Part shown: positions 1-5,518 of the stretch, one piece after another | How the letters are laid out: each line of letters starts with the position of its first letter | Position numbering within the stretch: the stretch's first letter is position 1 | DNA from: Nitrospirae bacterium CG2_30_53_67 | GTDB lineage: Bacteria > CG2-30-53-67 | Direction of reading: 5' to 3' | Length of the DNA: 15,478 nt | NCBI GenBank assembly: GCA_001873285.1 | Contig: MNYV01000175.1 | Coordinates: 1 to 15,478 of the forward strand | Translations under genes and position numbers: made by a program | Notes under the pieces: model-generated | What the model was told of the DNA's origin: nothing | The model's database searches: none | The model's input: only the letters and a program-made list of their open reading frames with translations

Positions 1-213
1 GATTGCTGGGATAACGCAGTGGCTGAAAGTTTCTTTGGCAGCCTGAAAACAGAACGGGTATTTTTCACAAATTACAATACCAGGAACGAAGCCAGGACAG
101 ACATCGTTGACTACATCGAGATGTTCTATAATAGTAAACGGCGTCATTCTTATCTTGGATATCTGAGTCCCAGGGAGTACGAGCGTATGTGGCTTTTAAG
201 AAAGGCCGCTTAA
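1..213 (+). CDS. IS3-family transposase OrfB, C-terminal part (cut by window edge)
   Basis: The reading frame is open from base 1, so the gene starts outside the window; 70 codons remain. The residues ([18 protein letters not shown] near the start, then [20 protein letters not shown]) are the typical end of the IS3-family DDE integrase core. The Glu at codon 9 of the fragment (AVAES) corresponds to the last catalytic acid of the DDE triad. The [11 protein letters not shown] motif is the usual end of this domain. The stop codon lies three bases before a sequence that looks like the right terminal inverted repeat, as expected for this family. Whether the element is intact cannot be judged, because its left end and orfA lie outside. 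Family assignment is firm; the IS subgroup is not. Confidence 0.93.
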   Translation, partial: DCWDNAVAESFFGSLKTERVFFTNYNTRNEARTDIVDYIEMFYNSKRRHSYLGYLSPREYERMWLLRKAA

Positions 214-215
214 AT

Positions 216-243
216 AAGTGTCCATTTTTACTTGACCACCTCA
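216..243 (+). repeat. Right terminal inverted repeat of the IS3-family element
   Basis: Just after the transposase stop comes AAGTGTCCATTTTTACTTG followed by ACCACCTCA, ending in CA. Read from the outside it begins TGAGGTGGTC and contains GGACACTT. The TG...CA terminus and a GGACA-type motif near the end are common in IS3-family ends. The outer boundary is therefore placed at 243. The left repeat and target-site duplication cannot be checked because the other end is outside the window. Confidence 0.7.
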
Positions 244-296
244 GACAATACCTAACAAATTATGGGAACCGGAAATGTGTGAATTAAGTGAAACGT

Positions 297-320
297 TTGG
301 GCTTCACAAGTTCAGCCCAA
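297..320. repeat. Small inverted repeat, REP-like hairpin
   Basis: TTGGGCT (297-303) pairs perfectly with AGCCCAA (314-320) across a 10-nt loop. The right arm continues as CCTACG. The sequence AGCCCAACCTACG resembles one arm of palindromic repeats scattered in many proteobacterial genomes; that resemblance is from memory and not tested. There is no T-tract, so it is not an obvious terminator. The stretch 244-355 otherwise shows no gene. Confidence 0.45.
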
Positions 321-355
321 CCTACGCGAGCTGTCCCGATGAGGCCAAAAAAATC

Positions 356-384
356 TTGCCTTATTTAGCAGTTGGTTGTATGAT
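356..384 (+). promoter_or_regulatory. Sigma70-type promoter of the toxin-antitoxin operon
   Basis: TTGCCT (356-361), a 17-nt spacer and TATGAT (379-384) make a good -35/-10 pair ending 26 nt before the antitoxin ATG. A transcript starting near 391 would carry the AGGAGG at 397-402, eight bases before that ATG. Confidence 0.6.
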
Positions 385-397
385 CTACACTATCATA
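379..397. promoter_or_regulatory. Candidate antitoxin operator overlapping the -10 box
   Basis: TATGAT (379-384) and ATCATA (392-397) form a perfect 6-bp inverted repeat separated by 7 bp. The left arm is the -10 hexamer itself, so a bound dimer would block RNA polymerase. Phd/YefM antitoxins are known to repress their own operons by binding palindromes in this position. The site is inferred from sequence only. Confidence 0.45.
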
Positions 398-410
398 GGA
401 GGTATTACTA

Positions 411-683
411 ATGGCTAAATTACCAACGATCGTTCCTATTACTGATCTTCGCCAAGATGCAACCGCTATCGTCAAGCGCGTTGCTGCCTCACGGGAACCT
501 GTATTTATTACACAACGTGGTCGTGCGGCCGCTGTCATTGTAAGCATGGAAGCATACGAGCATACCCAGCATGAGTTGGAGATCCTGCGTTTGCTTGCCC
601 GTGGTGAGAAAGAAATTGAAGCTGGAAAAGGATACGATCTTGATGCAATTCTTGCGGAAGCCGATTTACTTTTAAAGGCATGA
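411..683 (+). CDS. Type II antitoxin, Phd/YefM family
   Basis: A 90-residue protein with the Phd/YefM N-terminal fold: PTIVPITDLRQDATAIVKRV, then the strand-turn-strand EPVFITQRGRAAAVIVSMEAYE, which is the hallmark of this family. The N-terminal half (about 1-55) should dimerise and bind DNA. The charged helical C-terminus (about 56-90, LARGEKEIEAGKGYDLDAILAEADLL) should wrap and neutralise the toxin. A strong ribosome site (AGGAGG, 397-402, 8-nt spacing) supports the ATG at 411. The toxin gene follows after four bases, in the usual antitoxin-first order. The pair lies 167 bp from the end of an IS3 element, a common setting for mobile toxin-antitoxin cassettes. Family assignment is secure; the exact subfamily is not. 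Confidence 0.93.
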   Translation: MAKLPTIVPITDLRQDATAIVKRVAASREPVFITQRGRAAAVIVSMEAYEHTQHELEILRLLARGEKEIEAGKGYDLDAILAEADLLLKA

Positions 684-687
684 ATCC

Positions 688-972
688 TTGAAAATTCTCT
701 TTACTCCTGCGGCACGAAGTCAATTTCTTGCTGCTATCTCTTATATTTACAGAGAGAATCCATCAGCAGCCATCGCTTTCCGAGAAAAATCTAAAAAAGT
801 ATTGTCCAGGCTCAGAAAATTTCCCCATTCAGGCAGAGCTCTGCCGGAGTTTCCCGAACTACCCTTTCGTGAGGTCATTGTGGCACCGTACCGTTTTTTC
901 TACCGTGTGAAAGAAAAAACTGTTTGGGTTGTTGCTGTCTGGCATGGTGCACAACTTGCTGATGAACCATAG
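688..972 (+). CDS. Type II toxin, RelE/ParE superfamily
   Basis: A 94-residue basic protein. It starts MKILFTPAARSQFLAAISYI, shows the helical hairpin and the RLRKFPHSGRALPEF turn, and ends YRFFYRVKEKTVWVVAVWHGAQ, the classic ParE/RelE terminal strands. The start is a TTG at 688: the only nearby ATG (680) hits a stop after two codons, and AAAGG at 674-678 gives 9-nt spacing to the TTG. The rare start and the four-base gap after the antitoxin stop suggest translational coupling, keeping toxin below antitoxin. ParE members poison gyrase while RelE members cut mRNA on the ribosome; the sequence resembles ParE more, but the target is not provable here. The gene looks intact. Confidence 0.9.
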   Translation: MKILFTPAARSQFLAAISYIYRENPSAAIAFREKSKKVLSRLRKFPHSGRALPEFPELPFREVIVAPYRFFYRVKEKTVWVVAVWHGAQLADEP

Positions 973-1053
973 AATGATGAAGAAGAGAAAAGAAAAAGGC
1001 GTTGATTGAATCGTGTGCTAAAAAGAGATCACCCCGCACGAGTCTGCACGATC

Positions 1054-1638
1054 TTATATGTTATCGCATATCTTCTTGTAATCCTCCGGGGTATCCATAT
1101 CCAGGATCACCCCCTCATCGGTCACGGGGATGACGCTCACCCTGTCCGGATCTTTATGGACGACCTCCCGCAGGCTTTGAAGTGAGAAGATCTCCCTGAC
1201 AACCGGCATGGGGAAGAGGGTCGGGTGTCCCCGCCTCCCGAGGAAGCTTGGGATCATGATTTTATCCGGGTCTTCGATGTGGGATCGGACAAGGGTCCGA
1301 AAGGTTTCTACGGAGACCAAAGGGTGGTCGGCAAGACAGATGAGCACACCGGATGAGCCTGTATCTACTTGATGAAGGCCGGCCCTCACGGATTCTGCCA
1401 TGTCGCTTTCTATATTCCGGTTGAATGCGATCCTGACAGGAAGTCCATCCACGGCCTTTGCAAGCGGGTCTCCGTCCATGCCGAGGACAATCACGATGTC
1501 TTCGATCCCAGAGGCGATGATCGTTTCAAGGCAATGCCTCGCCACCGGTTTTTCTTTCAACGGCAGAAGCAGTTTTGATTGTCCCATCCTCGTGGATTTC
1601 CCTGCTGCAAGAAGGACCGCCGATACCCGATGAGACAT
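1054..1638 (-). CDS. MocA/MobA-like molybdenum cofactor nucleotidyltransferase
   Basis: A 194-residue protein of the NTP-transferase (MobA-like) family. The nucleotide-binding signature LAAGKSTRMG (residues 10-19) and SKLLLPL with Lys22 are clear. LADHP (102-106) holds the metal-binding Asp104, and GRRGHPTLFP (134-143) and DMDTPEDY (180-187) complete the family pattern. MocA transfers CMP from CTP to molybdopterin, making the cytosine dinucleotide cofactor used by xanthine-oxidase-family enzymes. This fits its place as last gene of an operon with such an enzyme and an XdhC chaperone. It has its own strong ribosome site, AGGAGAGGAGG (1653-1643), but this and the first 113 bases of the gene lie inside the xdhC frame. 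Use of CTP rather than GTP is inferred from context. Confidence 0.88.
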   Translation of the reverse strand: MSHRVSAVLLAAGKSTRMGQSKLLLPLKEKPVARHCLETIIASGIEDIVIVLGMDGDPLAKAVDGLPVRIAFNRNIESDMAESVRAGLHQVDTGSSGVLICLADHPLVSVETFRTLVRSHIEDPDKIMIPSFLGRRGHPTLFPMPVVREIFSLQSLREVVHKDPDRVSVIPVTDEGVILDMDTPEDYKKICDNI

Positions 1639-2395
1639 TCCGCCTCCTCTCCTGGATCAACTGCGCTACAATGCTGATGGCAATCTCCTCGGGACTCACG
1701 GATCCGATGGCAAGGCCCACAGGGATGACGATACGGCCCAGTTCCTCTCTTGAGAATCCCAGGCCTTCAAGGGTCTTGAACAGGACGGCTCTTTTGCGCT
1801 TGCTCCCGACGAGGCCGATATACTTTGCCTCTGTGCGCAAGGCGGCCTGTAATGCCTCAAGGTCATGATTGTGCCCCCGTGTGGCGATCACGACATAGGT
1901 ATTCCTGCCAGCCGGAACCGTGGAGAAAACCGTTTCAAAGTCATGAACAAGAATCTCGTGCGCCGAGGTGATGCTCTGCGGATTGGCATAGTCTTCACGG
2001 TTGTCCACAACGGTGATCCGGAACCCTGAGAACCTTGCCACTTTGGACAGGGCCTTGCCCACATGCCCGGCGCCGAGGACCACCAGGCTGGGTTCGGGAT
2101 GCTGGGGTTCAATATAGACAAGGACCTTGCCTCCGCAGATCAGGCCGCCGTGTTTTTCCGTGAGATGGAAAGGAATCATCCGGGTCGAACCATCCCGGAT
2201 GGCCATGAGCGAGGCCTGAATGACCTCGGCCTCAAGGCATCCCCCACCGAGGGTGCCGAGGCTGGTCCCGTCCTCCCGGACGAGCATCTTGGCTCCCTGT
2301 TTTTGCGGAGAGGAGCCCACGCACTGCACGATGGTGGCCAGGACCGAAGGTTTACCATTTTTCATGAGCCTCAGCAGCTCTTCATAGATCTCCAT
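1526..2395 (-). CDS. XdhC/CoxF-type molybdenum cofactor insertion chaperone
   Basis: A 289-residue protein with two parts. The N-terminal XdhC domain holds VLATIVQCVGSSPQKQGAKM and LGTLGGGCLEAEV, with Cys53 in the GGGC motif thought to contact the cofactor. A Rossmann domain follows (VVLGAGHVG at 105-113, then VVDNRE, ATRGHNHDLEAL, LVGSKRKR, PVGLAIGSVSPEEIAISI). Family members bind the sulfurated cofactor and deliver it to xanthine-oxidase-type enzymes. The gene begins 7 nt after the molybdopterin-subunit stop, with GAGGG as ribosome site. Similarity to the family seems to end near residue 250 (AQLIQER). The remaining 39 residues (RRNVSSGIGGPSCSREIHEDG and on) are read from DNA that also encodes the start of mocA in another frame, and look low-complexity rather than a domain. 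Confidence 0.92.
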   Translation of the reverse strand: MEIYEELLRLMKNGKPSVLATIVQCVGSSPQKQGAKMLVREDGTSLGTLGGGCLEAEVIQASLMAIRDGSTRMIPFHLTEKHGGLICGGKVLVYIEPQHPEPSLVVLGAGHVGKALSKVARFSGFRITVVDNREDYANPQSITSAHEILVHDFETVFSTVPAGRNTYVVIATRGHNHDLEALQAALRTEAKYIGLVGSKRKRAVLFKTLEGLGFSREELGRIVIPVGLAIGSVSPEEIAISIVAQLIQERRRNVSSGIGGPSCSREIHEDGTIKTASAVERKTGGEALP

Positions 2396-2402
2396 TTGTC
2401 CC

Positions 2403-4565
2403 TCACACCTTCTTCATGGCGCCGAGAACGGCGGCAGGCGTCATGGGAAGGCGCCTCAGCCGGATCCCCGAGACCGCAAAGAGCGCATTGGCCACGGCCG
2501 GAGCGATCGGCGGGACACCCGGTTCCCCGATTCCTCCCAGGTCTTCACCGCTCTCCACGATGTGTACCTCGACCTCCGGGGCTTCATCCATCCGCAGGAT
2601 GTCATAATTGTGAAAATTTGAAGATTCAACACCCCCGCCGGAGAAGGACATCCCTTCTTTCAAGGCGGCGCTCAGCCCCATGAGGATGCCGCCTGTCATT
2701 TGTGCCTTGACGATATCCGGGTTGATCACATGCCCGCAGTCCACAGCACAGACCACCCGGTGCACCTTGATGGTCCCGTCTTTTCGGTCCAGAGAAACCT
2801 CCGCCACCTGGGCCACATAGCTCCCGAAGGAGAAGTGCATGGCGATCCCCCGGCCATCACCCTGCGTCAGCGCCTTTCCCCAACCTGCTTTTTCCGCCGC
2901 CACTTCCAGCACTCGGCGCGGGCGGGGATGTTTCTTCAGGTGATTCAGGCGGAAAGTCAGGGGATCCACACCCGCAGCATGGGCGAGTTCGTCTACAAAA
3001 GACTCCACGGTAAAGGCATTGTGGGAACTCCCCACGGAACGCCAGAAACCGACGGGTACCGGGGTGTCGATACGGATATATTCCACATGAAGATTCGGGA
3101 TCTCGTATTCCATATTGCTGATCCCTTCGACGGCCGCAGGATCGATGCCCTCCTTGACCTCGTCCGGAAACACGCGGGCAAAGATGGAGGGGCAGACGAC
3201 CTTATGCGACCATGCAGTCATGTTTCCCTTATCATCAATCCCTCCCTGGATCCTGCAGCAATTGCCGGGCCGGTAGAAGTCGTGTTGGGTGTCTTCTTCC
3301 CGGGTCCAGATGACCTTGACCGGCTTCCCGGCGGCCTTGGCCAGATGCACGGCTTCCTCTACAACATCGAGTTCAAAGCGCCTGCCGAACCCTCCGCCGA
3401 GATAGGTGGTGTGAACCTGGATCTGCTCGGGCTTGAGCCCGGTGATTTTGACCGCGGTCTTCAGCACGCCGGACTGGTTCTGTGTCGGCACCCATATTTC
3501 ACATTTTCCATCAGCGATACTGGCCGTGCAGTTCATGGGTTCCATGGTGACATGGGCCAGAAAGGGAAGGAGATAGGTCGCATCGACCTTGCGGGCGGAC
3601 TGATTTAATGCCGCCGTGGCATCCCCGTCGTCCCTGGCTTTGATCCCCTCCTGATCGAGTCTGCCCAGAAAAAGCCTTTCCAGGGATTCCGTGTTCATGC
3701 CGGGATCCTGTCCATCGCCCCATTTGACCTTGAGGCTGTCCCTTCCCTTCCATGCCGCATCGAGCGTATCCGCACACACGGCGATACCGCTCTCCAGTTG
3801 CACGATATTTCGCACACCGGAGACTTTTTTTGCGGCTTCCTGATCCGAGGAAATCGCCTTCGCACCGTAGGCCGGAGGTCGGGCTATGGCGGCATAGAGC
3901 ATACCGGGGACAAAGGTATCCATTCCGAACCGGGCCGAACCGCTGATCTTCTCCTTCAGGTCAACCCTGGGCATGGGCGAGCCGATATATCTGAACTGAT
4001 TCTCCTTTTTTAATTCAGGGTTTTCAGGTACGGGAACCTTGGCGGCCTTGAGGCAGAGTTCTCCATAGGTCATGGCCCGTTTGGTCTTGGGGTGTCTTAC
4101 CTTTCCAAGGTCGGCCTGGCACTCCCCGGCAGGGACACCCCATTCATTGGCCGCGGCGGTGATCAGCATTTCGCGGGCGGCCGCTCCGGCTTTTCTCAGG
4201 GGTTCATGCATATGCCTGATGGAGGTGCTTCCCCCTGTGGCCTGCGTACCCCAGACGGGGTCCCTGTATCCGTCGCCGGCCGGGGCTGCCTGAACCCGGA
4301 CCTGCTTCCAGTCGGCCTCCAGTTCGTCGGCCACGATCATGGGGAGCGAGGTGTAGACACCTTGTCCCATCTCGGACTTGGAGACCACCACCGTGACGAT
4401 ATTGTCCGGGGTGACCTGAAGCCAGACACTCGGCTGGAAAGCCCCCGGCTCATCCATGCCCGCCTCTGCAGCGGAGAGGATCCTGTAGCCGGAAGGCGTC
4501 ATGGTCACGGCCAGGGTCAGGCCGGCAGCCTTTAAGAATTCCCGTCGGCTCATGGCAGTCCTCAT
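2403..4565 (-). CDS. iorB: Molybdopterin-binding subunit of a xanthine-oxidase-family oxidoreductase (IorB type), Tat-exported
   Basis: 720 residues. The N-terminus has a twin-arginine signal (SRREFLKAAGLTLAVT, residues 6-21) leading to an AAE cleavage-like region near 32-34, so the enzyme probably works in the periplasm. Molybdopterin-binding motifs include SEMGQGVYTSLPMIVADEL (64-82), LGGGFGRR (389-396) and GFWRSVGSSHNAF (507-519). The family's catalytic Glu is in GIGEPGVPPIAPAVANAL (Glu681). Length and motif order match isoquinoline 1-oxidoreductase beta subunits, which hydroxylate N-heterocycles or oxidise aldehydes. The substrate cannot be told from sequence. The ATG overlaps the stop of the iron-sulfur gene (ATGA), with AGGAGGG just upstream. 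No FAD subunit is present, so electrons probably leave through the iron-sulfur subunit to a cytochrome or similar acceptor not in the window. Confidence 0.93.
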   Translation of the reverse strand: MRTAMSRREFLKAAGLTLAVTMTPSGYRILSAAEAGMDEPGAFQPSVWLQVTPDNIVTVVVSKSEMGQGVYTSLPMIVADELEADWKQVRVQAAPAGDGYRDPVWGTQATGGSTSIRHMHEPLRKAGAAAREMLITAAANEWGVPAGECQADLGKVRHPKTKRAMTYGELCLKAAKVPVPENPELKKENQFRYIGSPMPRVDLKEKISGSARFGMDTFVPGMLYAAIARPPAYGAKAISSDQEAAKKVSGVRNIVQLESGIAVCADTLDAAWKGRDSLKVKWGDGQDPGMNTESLERLFLGRLDQEGIKARDDGDATAALNQSARKVDATYLLPFLAHVTMEPMNCTASIADGKCEIWVPTQNQSGVLKTAVKITGLKPEQIQVHTTYLGGGFGRRFELDVVEEAVHLAKAAGKPVKVIWTREEDTQHDFYRPGNCCRIQGGIDDKGNMTAWSHKVVCPSIFARVFPDEVKEGIDPAAVEGISNMEYEIPNLHVEYIRIDTPVPVGFWRSVGSSHNAFTVESFVDELAHAAGVDPLTFRLNHLKKHPRPRRVLEVAAEKAGWGKALTQGDGRGIAMHFSFGSYVAQVAEVSLDRKDGTIKVHRVVCAVDCGHVINPDIVKAQMTGGILMGLSAALKEGMSFSGGGVESSNFHNYDILRMDEAPEVEVHIVESGEDLGGIGEPGVPPIAPAVANALFAVSGIRLRRLPMTPAAVLGAMKKV

Positions 4566-5014
4566 TTTCCTCCCTCCTTTCCGGCCAACTGGATGGCCTT
4601 CCTGATCTGGGGATAAGTGCCGCAGCGGCAGAGGTTCCCGTTCATGAACTGCCGGATTTTATCTTCAGAGGGCTTCGGGTCCCCTGAAAGCAGGGCTGCC
4701 GCCTGCATGATCTGTCCGGGCTGGCAGTACCCACATTGCGGGACCTGAAGTTTCAGCCATGCCTCTTTTACGGGATGATTCTCGGGGAGCCCTTCAATGG
4801 TTGTGATCTTCTTTCCGTTCAGCTTTCCCGCTTCAATCTGGCAAGACCTTTCTGCCTTGCCGTCAATATGGACCGTGCACGCACCGCACATCCCGATCCC
4901 GCATCCGAACTTGGTCCCTGTGAGCTGCAGATGCTCCCGGATCACCCAGAGCAGCGGGACATCCGGGTTGACATCAACCTCATGATGTTTGCCGTTTATC
5001 TGAAGAGAAATCAT
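4562..5014 (-). CDS. iorA: 2Fe-2S subunit of a xanthine-oxidase-family oxidoreductase (IorA type)
   Basis: 150 residues with two [2Fe-2S] clusters. The ferredoxin-type N-terminal cluster has C38-x4-C43-x2-C46 and C58 (FGCGIGMCGACTVHIDG). The helical C-terminal cluster has C94-x2-C97 and C129-x-C131 (QCGYCQPGQ, GNLCRCGTY). This is the standard small subunit of the family and carries electrons away from the molybdenum site. The frame is open up to a GTG at 5020, but AGGAGGTG (5025-5018) runs into that codon and leaves no spacing. The ATG at 5014 lies 5 nt past the AGGAGG core and is the better start. It has no signal peptide of its own, so it should fold with the Tat-bearing large subunit and be exported with it. 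The stop overlaps the large-subunit ATG. Confidence 0.95.
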   Translation of the reverse strand: MISLQINGKHHEVDVNPDVPLLWVIREHLQLTGTKFGCGIGMCGACTVHIDGKAERSCQIEAGKLNGKKITTIEGLPENHPVKEAWLKLQVPQCGYCQPGQIMQAAALLSGDPKPSEDKIRQFMNGNLCRCGTYPQIRKAIQLAGKEGGK

Positions 5015-5088
5015 GGGCACCTCCTCTTTTCTAAAACCGGTTTATGGGTTCAGTCATGGGTTGTCATGGTGTTTGGGTAATGGAAGCT

Positions 5089-5117
5089 ATTAAAGACGAT
5101 CTTTTCGTTTTTGGCAA
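5089..5117 (-). promoter_or_regulatory. Predicted promoter of the molybdoenzyme operon
   Basis: On the minus strand TTGCCA (5117-5112), a 17-nt spacer and TTTAAT (5094-5089) each match the sigma70 consensus at five of six positions. Transcription would start near 5082 and leave a leader of roughly 68 nt before the ATG at 5014. No recognisable molybdenum-cofactor riboswitch was seen in the leader. Confidence 0.5.
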
Positions 5118-5239
5118 GTCCGCACTCTGAGGGATGATTTGTTAGATCGCGGCTGAACGGACAGTCTTATGTAAAAATAAGCGGAAATCGGTTTAGTTTT
5201 TTATTTTGGATCATCTCCAAAAGAATGGGTGAAAACATA

Positions 5240-5466
5240 GGGTTCAAGGGGTCAAGGATTCCAGGGGCCAAGTGAAGTGCTGAGAACATAAAGAGTCGAG
5301 GGTTTTAGGGTTACGCTTCGTGTGTCCCGCTTTTCTTTATACTTGATACTCGCCGTCTGCGACGGCTGCTACACTAAGGCATCTTGGGTTCAAGGGTTTT
5401 AGTGGTTTTCTATGGAGATTTATTTGCGTTTAAGTATTTCACTTGAATCCTTGACCCCTTGAACCC
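5240..5466. repeat. Inverted-repeat element built from GGGTTCAAGG-type words
   Basis: A 22-bp sequence starting GGGTTCAAGGGG (5240-5261) recurs as its exact reverse complement at 5445-5466. The pairing continues for seven more bases (AAGTGAA) if an 8-base insertion in the left arm is allowed. Inside, GGGTTCAAGGG returns at 5386-5396 as a direct repeat of 5240-5250. AGGGTTTTAG occurs at 5299-5308 and 5393-5402, and GACCCCTT at 5453-5460 and 5469-5476. There is no coding potential. It may be a non-autonomous mobile element or an RNA-level hairpin. It lies just past the stop of the GH17-GT2 gene and could also affect its transcript end. Confidence 0.8.
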
Positions 5467-5518
5467 TCGACCCCTTTTATCCACTAAATGGCCGATGGCT
5501 CGTAGAGGAGGAGAACCT

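Larger units (their letters stand above)
5021..5518. other. Gene-free spacer between the molybdoenzyme operon and the GH17-GT2 gene
   Basis: About 500 bases with no credible gene. It holds the operon promoter (5089-5117), the inverted-repeat element at 5240-5466, and a small GC-rich hairpin GCCGTC-TGC-GACGGC (5352-5366) that has no T-tract after it on either strand. The part nearest the operon (5041-5080) repeats CCATGAC twice on the minus strand, too short to call an operator. Confidence 0.6.

Noticed and set aside
2063-3608. Long open frames on the plus strand (2063-2683, 2700-3608) opposite iorB and xdhC
   Set aside because: They are antisense to genes with clear domains, lack recognisable protein motifs, and arise from the GC-rich codon pattern of the true genes.
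5352-5366. GCCGTC-TGC-GACGGC hairpin as a terminator
   Set aside because: No T-tract on either side, and it sits 150 bases past the nearest stop codon.
5240-5476. CRISPR array in the repeat-rich spacer
   Set aside because: Repeats are mixed in length, inverted and unevenly spaced, with no uniform spacers and no cas genes.
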